NCBI GenBank assembly: GCA_011041895.1
Contig: DRAE01000145.1
Location: 1 to 5,552, forward strand
Length of the DNA: 5,552 nucleotides
From: Candidatus Bathyarchaeota archaeon
Lineage (GTDB): Archaea > Thermoproteota > DRAE01
Reading direction: 5' to 3'
A program made the position numbers and the translations under genes. Each line of letters begins with the position of its first letter. Position 1 is the first letter of the stretch. Under the pieces are notes generated by a model. It had not been told where the DNA came from and searched no databases. It saw only the letters and a program-made list of their open reading frames with translations. This document shows positions 1-5,552 of the stretch, piece by piece.

Positions 1-309
1 GCTCTAATACTCAAAGAGATAGGTGCTCCAAAAGGGTCCTCAAAAACTCCAGATGAGGTCGTCGGAGATCTGTCCATGGAGCAAATAGTGAAAATAGCAA
101 AGCTCAAGTTCAAAGATAGCCTAGCTAACACGTTGAAAGCATGCGTAAAAGAAGTTTTGGGAACTTGTGTAAGTATGGGTGTAACGATTGAAGGTAAAGA
201 TCCTCGAGTGGTGCAGGAGGAAGTGGATCAAGGAGTACACGATGAGCTAATATCCAAATACGAAAAGGAACTCGAGGAGGAACTCTCTAAATCGATTGAG
301 GAGGTTTAA
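1..309 (+). CDS. rpl11: 50S ribosomal protein uL11 (L11), 5'-truncated by window edge
   Basis: The C-terminal 102 residues of ribosomal protein uL11 are visible; the reading frame is open from base 1, so the gene starts upstream, and about 60 N-terminal residues are missing judging from the usual archaeal length of about 160-170. uL11 sits at the base of the GTPase-associated centre, where its C-terminal domain binds the conserved L11-binding region of 23S rRNA and its N-terminal domain contacts elongation factors. The signature of the RNA-binding domain is clear at visible residues 54-68 (GTCVSMGVTIEGKDP), preceded by the helix LANTLKACVKEVL. The end is a charged, probably helical tail (KYEKELEEELSKSIEEV). 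The first in-window ATG at 76 is internal (Met26 of the visible part), because the upstream residues ALILKEIGAPKGS are typical L11 sequence. The last codons contain the Shine-Dalgarno site of the next gene, uL1, which starts 2 nt after the stop. Identity is secure. Confidence 0.96.
   Translation, partial: ALILKEIGAPKGSSKTPDEVVGDLSMEQIVKIAKLKFKDSLANTLKACVKEVLGTCVSMGVTIEGKDPRVVQEEVDQGVHDELISKYEKELEEELSKSIEEV
298..305 (+). promoter_or_regulatory. Shine-Dalgarno site for uL1
   Basis: GAGGAGGT lies six bases before the uL1 ATG at 312 and overlaps the last codons of uL11 (Glu-Glu-Val). It is a near-complete match to the anti-SD of archaeal 16S rRNA. It fixes the uL1 start and suggests that uL1 translation can be coupled to termination on uL11. 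Confidence 0.85.
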
Positions 310-311
310 TA

Positions 312-1001
312 ATGGCAAAAAAGAGCAATAGAAGAGAGAAGAAAATTAGCTTAGCAGAGGCAATATCCACCGAGAACATAGTATCCTGTCTTGAAAAGCT
401 CGATGAGATTTCAAAACCGAGAAACTTTAACCAAGCCATTGAATTATACATTAACCTCAGGGATATAGACCTCAAAAAACCTGAAAACAGAATAAACATG
501 ACAGTGAAAGTGAGAAATCCGATAACGGACAAACCAAGCATATGCATATTCGCAGATGGCGAAGTTGCCCTTAACGCGAAGAAACTTAACATTCCATGCA
601 TAACTAGTGAGGAACTAGGTAAGTTGGCTGGAGATAAGAGAAAAGCAAAGAAGCTTGCTAGGCAATATGAATTCTTTTATGCTATTCCACAGCTGATGCC
701 TGTCATAGGTCGTTCTCTAGGCGCAATACTAGGCCCCCGTGGGAAAATGCCTACAGTTTTAACTCCTGCAATGAAACTCGATAAGATCGCTGAGGACTCG
801 ATGAGAACGGTCAGAATAAGAGTTAGGAAATCTCCCATGGTGCATTGTAAAGTTGGACATGAGAAAATGGATAAAAAATCTATAGCTGAGAACATAATTG
901 ATATAATCAACAGCGTTAAGGACGCCTTGCCACAGGGTGTTAGAAACATTAAATCCATATTCATTAAAAAGACCATGGGCCCTGCAGTCCAAGTATATTA
1001 A
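312..1001 (+). CDS. rpl1: 50S ribosomal protein uL1 (L1)
   Basis: Complete 229-residue uL1, the protein of the mobile L1 stalk that binds 23S rRNA next to the E site and helps release deacylated tRNA; in many archaea it also represses translation of its own operon. Recognisable blocks are KPRNFNQ (residues 35-41, domain I RNA-binding edge), KKPENR (55-60), the GxILGPRGKMP loop (137-147) in the segment that starts LMPVIGR, and the C-terminal strand IKKTMGPAVQV (218-228). The two-domain order (I at both ends, II in the middle, about residues 75-160) is intact. The ATG at 312 is set by a strong SD. The protein carries a basic extension of roughly 12-15 residues (MAKKSNRREKK) compared with methanogen uL1, possibly an extra rRNA contact. 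It is second in the stalk operon, 2 nt behind uL11 and 13 nt before uL10. The coding sequence at 391-431 covers the place where methanococcal uL1 mRNA holds its feedback site (see findings). Confidence 0.97.
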   Translation: MAKKSNRREKKISLAEAISTENIVSCLEKLDEISKPRNFNQAIELYINLRDIDLKKPENRINMTVKVRNPITDKPSICIFADGEVALNAKKLNIPCITSEELGKLAGDKRKAKKLARQYEFFYAIPQLMPVIGRSLGAILGPRGKMPTVLTPAMKLDKIAEDSMRTVRIRVRKSPMVHCKVGHEKMDKKSIAENIIDIINSVKDALPQGVRNIKSIFIKKTMGPAVQVY

Positions 1002-1002
1002 A

Positions 1003-1007
1003 GGAGG
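1003..1007 (+). promoter_or_regulatory. Shine-Dalgarno site for uL10
   Basis: GGAGG (within AAGGAGGGTT, 1001-1010) directly follows the uL1 stop codon and stands seven bases before the ATG at 1015. It decides the uL10 start in favour of 1015 over the in-frame ATG at 937, which has no such site and lies inside uL1. Confidence 0.88.
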
Positions 1008-1014
1008 GTTACCG

Positions 1015-1896
1015 ATGGCGGTTGCCTTAACCAAGCAAGGCAGAAGAGTACACCCAAAGAAAATTAAGATAGTACAGGAGCTTATGGACCTTATTAAAAA
1101 GTATAAGGTAGTTGCCGTCGCCTCAATCTATGGTATAAAGAGCAGTCAGCTTCATGAAATTAGAAAGAAGCTGCGTGGTTGGGCCAAAATAAAAGTTTCT
1201 AAGAATACACTTATGAAGATCGCCTTTGAAAATCTTGAAAAAAATGGTAGGCCAAATCTTTCCCAGTTAGCGAAATATTTAGAAGGTCCATCAGCCATAG
1301 TCTGTACAAACGTTAACCCCTTCAAGCTAGCCTCCTTCCTTAGGAAAAATAGAGTAAAAGCATTTGCCAAGGCTGGAGATATCGCCCCCGAGGATATCAT
1401 CATAAGAGCTGGGAACACAGGGCTGGCCCCTGGACCAGTGCTTTCAGAGTTCAAGGAACTTGGAATCCCAACCAGAATAGAATCGGGAACAATATGGATT
1501 GCAAAGGATACACTTGTAGTTAGAAAGGGAGAACCAATATCAGAAAAGTTAGCCATAATGCTTTCAAGACTAAACATTAAACCTATAGAGTCTGAGCTCA
1601 AGCTCAATGCAGCTTATGAAGATGGAGTAGTTATTCCAAGCAAGGATCTATACATTGATGTCGAAAAGTATAGAAAGCAGCTTGAAGAGGCTGTCTCCAA
1701 CGTCTTCAAGGTCGCCGTAAATATAGGATACGAAGACCCATCAATTCTGAGGTTCTCCATTCCAATGGCATATCAGAAAGCAATGGCCCTTGCATTGGCC
1801 ATAGATTACATATCAAGGGAGACTCTTCCCGAGCTGATAAAGAGGGCATATGCTATAGCATGTGCACTTGACCAGAGGATATCCAAAGGCGAGTAA
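1015..1896 (+). CDS. rpl10: 50S ribosomal protein uL10 (L10/P0), without C-terminal acidic tail
   Basis: A 293-residue uL10 (P0 type), the scaffold that anchors the lateral stalk to 23S rRNA beside uL11 and carries the L12 dimers. The N-terminal rRNA-binding domain (about 1-105) shows LHEIRKKLRG (46-55), KVSKNTLMKIA (60-70) and YLEGPSAIV (88-96). The archaeal/eukaryotic insertion domain (about 106-190) contains AGNTGLAPGPVLSEF (132-146). The spine follows as three helical segments, near 215-238, 244-266 and 271-290, each a probable docking site for one L12 dimer. The protein then stops at DQRISKGE. Most archaeal uL10 proteins (about 335-340 residues in Sulfolobus-type sequences) continue with a Lys/Glu-rich linker and a terminal LFG motif like that of L12; nothing like it is encoded in any frame of the following 54 nt, so a recent frameshift is unlikely. 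The start at 1015 is chosen from the SD and from the family N-terminus. Confidence 0.96.
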   Translation: MAVALTKQGRRVHPKKIKIVQELMDLIKKYKVVAVASIYGIKSSQLHEIRKKLRGWAKIKVSKNTLMKIAFENLEKNGRPNLSQLAKYLEGPSAIVCTNVNPFKLASFLRKNRVKAFAKAGDIAPEDIIIRAGNTGLAPGPVLSEFKELGIPTRIESGTIWIAKDTLVVRKGEPISEKLAIMLSRLNIKPIESELKLNAAYEDGVVIPSKDLYIDVEKYRKQLEEAVSNVFKVAVNIGYEDPSILRFSIPMAYQKAMALALAIDYISRETLPELIKRAYAIACALDQRISKGE

Positions 1897-1930
1897 AAAC
1901 TTATATTTATTACGTTTATTCCAAAATGTA
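1894..1930 (+). promoter_or_regulatory. Probable TATA/BRE promoter for L12
   Basis: The only sizeable intergenic gap of the cluster is strikingly A+T-rich in its first half. TTATATTT (1901-1908) fits an archaeal TATA box, and the A-run directly before it (1895-1899) could serve as the TFB-recognition element. A start site about 22-27 bases downstream would fall near 1928-1932, leaving a leader of about 20 bases that just includes the L12 SD. A short direct repeat, TTTATT-ACG-TTTATT (1906-1920), is also present; its T-rich character could instead help end upstream transcripts. What is seen is the motif and its spacing; promoter activity is inferred. Confidence 0.55.
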
Positions 1931-1937
1931 AGGCACA

Positions 1938-1944
1938 GGGGTGA
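1938..1944 (+). promoter_or_regulatory. Shine-Dalgarno site for L12
   Basis: GGGGTGA matches the GGTGA part of the extended SD and is six bases from ATG 1951 and nine from ATG 1954. This spacing slightly favours 1951. Confidence 0.75.
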
Positions 1945-1950
1945 AGTGGC

Positions 1951-2265
1951 ATGATGTATATTTACGCCGCAATGCTCTTACATTCCGCAGGAAAGCCGAT
2001 AACAGAGGAAAACCTCAAGAAAATTGCTGAGGCAGTTGGAATAGAATACGACGAGGCCAGAATAAAGGCTCTAGTAGCAGCCCTGTCGGAGGTGGACATT
2101 GACGAGGTCATAAAATCCACGATGGCAATGCCAGTAGCAGCCCCAGCGCCAGCAGAGGAGGTCAAGAAGGAAGAGGAAGCCAAGGAGGAAAAGAAGGAAG
2201 AGGAAAAGAAAGAGGAGAAAAAGGAAGAGGAAGCGGTAGCTGGTTTAGCTGCTCTATTTGGATAG
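1951..2265 (+). CDS. rpl12: 50S ribosomal protein L12/P1 (archaeal stalk protein)
   Basis: Complete 104-residue archaeal L12 (P1 family), present in several dimers on uL10 and responsible for recruiting and stimulating translation GTPases. The N-terminal dimerisation and uL10-binding domain (about 1-58) has the family pattern YIYAAMLLHSAGKPIT (3-18), DEARIKALVAAL (34-45) and VDIDEVI (48-54). An Ala/Pro linker (60-68) leads to a flexible hinge of almost only Lys and Glu (70-94), and the protein ends in AGLAALFG (97-104), the hydrophobic tip that grips elongation factors. Length and order are normal. Two consecutive ATGs (1951, 1954) are possible starts; most relatives begin M-x-YIYA, which together with SD spacing favours 1951. 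It has its own probable promoter and SD, which would help supply the extra copies needed relative to uL10. alaS begins 4 nt downstream. Confidence 0.96.
   Translation: MMYIYAAMLLHSAGKPITEENLKKIAEAVGIEYDEARIKALVAALSEVDIDEVIKSTMAMPVAAPAPAEEVKKEEEAKEEKKEEEKKEEKKEEEAVAGLAALFG
2182..2233 (+). repeat. 52-base unbroken purine tract (L12 hinge)
   Basis: All 52 bases are A or G; a further 16 purines (2164-2179) lie just before a CC break. The tract encodes the Lys/Glu hinge of L12 as imperfect AAG/AAA-GAA/GAG repeats. It includes AAGGAGG (2182-2188), an SD-like sequence inside a gene. The cause is most simply the amino-acid composition of the hinge. Confidence 0.9.
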
Positions 2266-2269
2266 AAGC

Positions 2270-4945
2270 ATGTCACTTAACGCTCAAAATTCATTTGATT
2301 TTCTTAGCGAACTTGGACTTCAGAGATTCAAATGTAAAATCTGTGGAGAATACTTCTGGGCAACAAAGCGTAGAGATACATGCGGAGAATTTCCCTGTTC
2401 TCCTTACACTTTCATAGATGGTGAAGGACGGGTATTCGAGGTTAGATACATAAGGGAAAAGTTCAAGGAATTTTTTAACAAGCGAGGCCACGAGATGATA
2501 GAGCCTTATCCAACAGTTGCCAGATGGAGAACGGACCTATACTTGACCATAGCCAGCATAATTGATTTCCAACCTTACGTCACAGATGGTATAGTAGAGC
2601 CTCCAGCTAACCCATTAGTTGTAGTGCAACCCTGCATCAGACTCGAGGACATCGATAAGGTAGGCTTGACTTTGGGAAGGCATCTCTCAATATTTGAAAT
2701 GGGTGGGCATCATGCCTTTAACAGAGAGGAAGATTGGATCTATTGGAAGAAGGAGACTGTGCAGTTCTGCCATGAATTTACAACGGAGTGCTTGGGAATC
2801 CCAGAGGAAAAAGTCACATATAAAGAAAGCTTCTGGGAAGGAGGAGGTAATGCAGGTCCATCCGTCGAATGCCTTGTAGATGGACTAGAGCTTTCCACGC
2901 TTGTGTTCATGGAGTTTAAGGTTATAGGTGATGAGTATATTAAGATGCCAATTAAGGTTGTGGACACAGGGTATGGAATGGAAAGATTTTCGTGGTATAT
3001 GAGTGGCACTCCCTCAGCGTTTGAGGCTATATACCCAGGCATCCTGGATAAATTACTTGAGAACTTGAACATTCCCTATGAAGGCAAGATCTTCAATAAA
3101 CTCATCCTGAATCTAAATAGTGAAAGAGATTTGTCTAGAGCTCTCTTGAAAATGAACACTGATGAACGAGATTATTTAACGAAAATTTTCTCAATTTTCT
3201 CGATACTTGATCATACTAAATGCTTTGCCTTCATGGTTTGTGATGGAGCTCTTCCATCCAATAGTGGAGTAGGATACTTGTCAAGGCTTGTAATACGCAG
3301 AGCTCTAAGACATCTACGTAGAGTAAAAGGGGAAATTCCCATAAGCGAGATAATGAAATGGCAGATAGATTACTGGTCAAGGGATTTTGAAAAGCTGGGC
3401 AAAGCACGTAAAGCCATACTAGAGATTGCTGGAATTGAAGCTCATAAATACGAGACACTTCTATCAAAATCGCTGAAGATCGTTGGAAAGTATATCGGGG
3501 GCAAAAAGACAGTAGACGTACAATCTGCAGTCACTTTATACGATTCACACGGCATCCCCTTAGAAGTAGTTGAAGAGTATGCAAGAAAGCATGGAATAAC
3601 TGTACCTGAAGGCTTCGAGGAACAATTCTATAAGGAGCTTGTTAAAAGACACGAACAAATAGAGGAAACTAAAGAAGAGGAAACGGTTTCTATAGACGTT
3701 AAAAAGTATCCTGAAACATATAAGCTGTATTATGAAAAACCTTATGAGAAAAAGTTCAAAGCTAAAATTCTTGCTCGCTTCAACGATGGAAAGATCATCT
3801 TGTTAGATAGGACACTCTTTTACCCTGAGGGTGGAGGTCAGCCATACGATAAGGGAAGGCTTCTCATAAACGGGGAAGAGTACATGGTAGAGAAGGTAAT
3901 AGACGTTGAAAATCGTGTTCTTCACTATCTTGACAAGCCAATTAAAGCTGATGTTGTTAATGTTGTCGGTGAAATAGACTGGGATAGAAGATACGCTCTA
4001 ATGAAGGCTCACACTGGAACGCACATACTCCTAGGAGCACTTATAAGAGTCTTAGGCCTACATGTATGGCAAGCTGGAGCTCAGAAATCAACAATGATAA
4101 GCAGATTAGACGTGACACACTTTAAAGTTCCTACACGTGAACAGATTATCGCTATTGAGAACAAGGCAAATAAGATTATAAAGGAAGGTAGGAAAGTCAG
4201 GGTTCATATCATGCCTAGAACACTAGCTGAAAAGAAGTGGGGTGTCAAAATATATCAGGGAGGCGTAGTTCCCTACAAGAAACTTAGAATTGTTGAGATA
4301 GAAAATTGGGATTCAGAAGCCTGTGGAGGCTTACATTGCTCATCTACATCGGAGGTAGGTGCCCTAAAGATAACTAACGTCACCAAGATTCAGGAGGGCG
4401 TTATCCGATTCGAGTTCTGTACACTAGATGGCCTTCTCCAATACTCTCGTGATCTCGAGGAAAAACTCCATAAAATAGCCTCTATTTTGTCAACCTCTAG
4501 GGAAGATACTGTCCGTAAGGTTGTTACACTTGTCAACAGGGCCAAAAGCCTTGACACAGCCGTAGATAAACTACTAAACACGGTTGCTAAATCTCTCTCA
4601 CCTGAAAGCCCCCTTTCCCAGAAATTAGGTGACCTCTATCTAGTGGAGCTGGATCTTGAAGGGTTGGAGGAGTACCATATAAACAAGCTAGGTAGACTCT
4701 CTACGTCAATGTATAAAAACCTAGTTCTATTAGTGAAGACAGGCAACATTGTCAGAATAATGACCGGAAAAGAGTTTGCAAAGCTTGGATTTAATGTAGG
4801 GGAAATTATAAGAGAAATCATTTCAAAGGTTAAAGAGTGTCGCGGAGGAGGAAGCAAGACATTTGGACTGGTCAAGTGTTCCTCAAGGAAAAACGTAGAT
4901 GAATTCATAAACCGCCTTAAGAAATTAATCTCAAGTAGATGCTAA
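2270..4945 (+). CDS. alaS: Alanyl-tRNA synthetase, archaeal type
   Basis: An 891-residue class IIc AlaRS that joins alanine to tRNA-Ala and hydrolyses Ser/Gly-tRNA-Ala. An archaeal N-terminal Cys4 module is at C22, C25, C38 and C43. The aminoacylation core follows: motif 1 region RWRTDLYLTIASIIDFQP (85-102), motif 2 region QPCIRLEDID (120-129) with FEMGGHHAF (142-150), EGGGNAGPS (190-198), and motif 3 VDTGYGMERF (231-240). N331 in LPSNSG and D425 in YDSHGIP correspond to the pair that reads the G3-U70 identity base pair in the Archaeoglobus enzyme. The editing domain has FYPEGGGQP (517-525), HTGTH (H581, H585) and CGGLH (C685, H689), so the four zinc ligands are intact, although the usual CGGTH is CGGLH. 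The C-Ala end has a diverged glycine loop, RGGGSKTFG (858-866). ATG 2270 is preferred over TTG 2258; neither has a strong SD, so coupling to L12 is likely. Length is close to that of other archaeal enzymes. Confidence 0.97.
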   Translation: MSLNAQNSFDFLSELGLQRFKCKICGEYFWATKRRDTCGEFPCSPYTFIDGEGRVFEVRYIREKFKEFFNKRGHEMIEPYPTVARWRTDLYLTIASIIDFQPYVTDGIVEPPANPLVVVQPCIRLEDIDKVGLTLGRHLSIFEMGGHHAFNREEDWIYWKKETVQFCHEFTTECLGIPEEKVTYKESFWEGGGNAGPSVECLVDGLELSTLVFMEFKVIGDEYIKMPIKVVDTGYGMERFSWYMSGTPSAFEAIYPGILDKLLENLNIPYEGKIFNKLILNLNSERDLSRALLKMNTDERDYLTKIFSIFSILDHTKCFAFMVCDGALPSNSGVGYLSRLVIRRALRHLRRVKGEIPISEIMKWQIDYWSRDFEKLGKARKAILEIAGIEAHKYETLLSKSLKIVGKYIGGKKTVDVQSAVTLYDSHGIPLEVVEEYARKHGITVPEGFEEQFYKELVKRHEQIEETKEEETVSIDVKKYPETYKLYYEKPYEKKFKAKILARFNDGKIILLDRTLFYPEGGGQPYDKGRLLINGEEYMVEKVIDVENRVLHYLDKPIKADVVNVVGEIDWDRRYALMKAHTGTHILLGALIRVLGLHVWQAGAQKSTMISRLDVTHFKVPTREQIIAIENKANKIIKEGRKVRVHIMPRTLAEKKWGVKIYQGGVVPYKKLRIVEIENWDSEACGGLHCSSTSEVGALKITNVTKIQEGVIRFEFCTLDGLLQYSRDLEEKLHKIASILSTSREDTVRKVVTLVNRAKSLDTAVDKLLNTVAKSLSPESPLSQKLGDLYLVELDLEGLEEYHINKLGRLSTSMYKNLVLLVKTGNIVRIMTGKEFAKLGFNVGEIIREIISKVKECRGGGSKTFGLVKCSSRKNVDEFINRLKKLISSRC

Positions 4946-5552
4946 ATGATTTTTGATGACTTTGACACTATGAAGCTTAGAAAAGCATGTGAAGACCTCA
5001 AGATATTTCTTGATCGCGGATTCAAGAAATCCTCTGTTGTTAAGTTCATTGCAAGCTACTATGGGCTTCCGAAGGAGGCAGTTTCTATACTTAACAGGTG
5101 CATACATCCAACATGGCTCTCATCCACCATTGCAGAGAAAATACTGGATCCTAGTGAAGTGAAAGGTAGAAGTTTAGGTATAGATGGCTTCAACAACTTG
5201 ATTACAATTGAAAGCATAATAAGCGGCCATCCTGTGATATTGTGCGATGACAGCTTGATAAGGGATATACGAGAGAGGCATTCATACCGCTTTTCTGATA
5301 AAACTGAATATACAGTCCAAATGCTTCTTAAACAAGTGTCCGCTTTGCACCCTAGCTATTTTGAAATAGTCTTAGATGCGCAGATAAGTAAAAGCGGTGA
5401 ACTATCCAAATTTATAAACTCCTTAATCGAGGAAATGGGTTTAGCGGATACAGGATGCACTTTAACTACTAAACGAACAGATAGGTATCTCATCTCAAAA
5501 GGCTACGATGTTGTAGCCAGCAGCGATGTAGATGTCGTCTCTAAAGTAAACC
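4946..5552 (+). CDS. DUF434/DUF5616-family protein, possible PIN-like nuclease, 3'-truncated by window edge
   Basis: An open frame of 202 residues that runs off the window; family members are usually somewhat longer (about 230-240 residues from memory), so perhaps 30-40 residues are missing. I recognise the archaeal DUF434/DUF5616 pattern: an N-terminal helical part (about 8-66, containing LRKACEDLKIFLDRGFKKSS), then SLGIDGFNNLITIESIISG (76-94), VILCDDSLIRD (97-107), IVLDAQISKSGELSKFI (141-157) and VVASSDVDVV (189-198). Function is not established. The spaced acidic residues after beta-strand-like segments (D80, D101/D102, D144, D194/D196) resemble the active site of PIN/NYN nucleases; this is my inference. 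No membrane segment or signal peptide is seen. ATG 4946 abuts the alaS stop codon (TAAATG), implying co-transcription and coupled translation; ATG 4970 is an alternative start and would remove eight residues. No clear SD precedes either one. Confidence 0.85.
   Translation, partial: MIFDDFDTMKLRKACEDLKIFLDRGFKKSSVVKFIASYYGLPKEAVSILNRCIHPTWLSSTIAEKILDPSEVKGRSLGIDGFNNLITIESIISGHPVILCDDSLIRDIRERHSYRFSDKTEYTVQMLLKQVSALHPSYFEIVLDAQISKSGELSKFINSLIEEMGLADTGCTLTTKRTDRYLISKGYDVVASSDVDVVSKVN

Noticed and set aside
76..78. ATG at 76 as a true gene start
   Set aside because: The 25 codons before it are in frame, lack stops and read as typical uL11, so the gene enters from outside the window.
955..972. 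A/T-rich TATA-like stretch near the end of uL1 as a promoter for uL10
   Set aside because: It lies in conserved codons for KSIFIKKTM and no good TATA core is present; read-through from uL1 suffices.
937..1014. In-frame upstream ATG that would lengthen uL10 by 26 residues
   Set aside because: The extra residues do not resemble a uL10 N-terminus, the extension would overlap uL1 by 65 nt, and a strong SD sits just before ATG 1015.
1897..1950. Lost uL10 tail hidden by a frameshift after the stop codon
   Set aside because: None of the three frames gives a Lys/Glu-rich stretch or an LFG end before L12 begins.
287..2276. Several minus-strand open frames across uL1, uL10 and L12
   Set aside because: They lie opposite well-conserved ribosomal genes, show no recognisable family, and are what codon bias on the real strand would produce.
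2694..3467. Short open frames in other frames and on the minus strand inside alaS
   Set aside because: The alaS frame is continuous and conserved throughout, so these are shadows with no SD or domain.
1..5552. tRNA genes, CRISPR repeats, insertion sequences or a novel defence-type system
   Set aside because: Coding genes fill the window with gaps of at most 54 nt, and I see no repeat arrays, terminal inverted repeats, transposase motifs or tRNA-like folds.

Overview
The window is a stretch of an archaeal chromosome that reads almost entirely on the + strand as one compact ribosomal-stalk operon followed by a tRNA-synthetase gene. Gene order is uL11 (3' part only), uL1, uL10/P0, L12/P1, alanyl-tRNA synthetase, then the 5' part of a DUF434/DUF5616-family gene. 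The archaeal assignment rests on several points: the L12 is of the archaeal/eukaryotic P1 type (charged hinge, C-terminal LFG), the L10 is of the long P0 type with an extra domain and spine helices, and the synthetase has the archaeal AlaRS architecture (N-terminal Cys4 module, GGGNAGPS motif). Shine-Dalgarno sites are good for uL1, uL10 and L12. A TATA-type promoter element is visible before L12. The uL1 motif KPRNFNQ and the sequence of uL10 suggest a lineage of the TACK group outside the classic Sulfolobales, but this is a weak inference; the lineage cannot be fixed from this window.

Layout: bases 1-309 hold the C-terminal 102 residues of uL11. uL1 (312-1001) follows after 2 nt and uL10 (1015-1896) after 13 nt. 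The only real intergenic gap (54 nt, 1897-1950) carries a TATA-like element and a strong SD for L12 (1951-2265). alaS (2270-4945) starts 4 nt after L12. The DUF434-family gene begins directly after the alaS stop codon at 4946 and is still open at the window edge, with 202 residues visible. No stretch over 300 bases lacks a gene. I see no RNA gene, mobile element or CRISPR array.

How the genes work together: uL11, uL10 and multiple L12 dimers form the GTPase-associated stalk that recruits elongation factors, and uL1 builds the opposite, E-site stalk. AlaRS charges tRNA-Ala and edits mischarged tRNA. The last gene is uncharacterised; its spaced Asp residues look like those of a metal-dependent PIN/NYN-type nuclease.

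The region is mostly conventional. The points worth a second look are a uL10 that ends right after its L12-binding spine without the usual charged LFG tail, an apparent dedicated L12 promoter placed just at that truncated end, an AlaRS with unusual editing-site and C-Ala glycine-loop sequences, and the possible nuclease partner of alaS.
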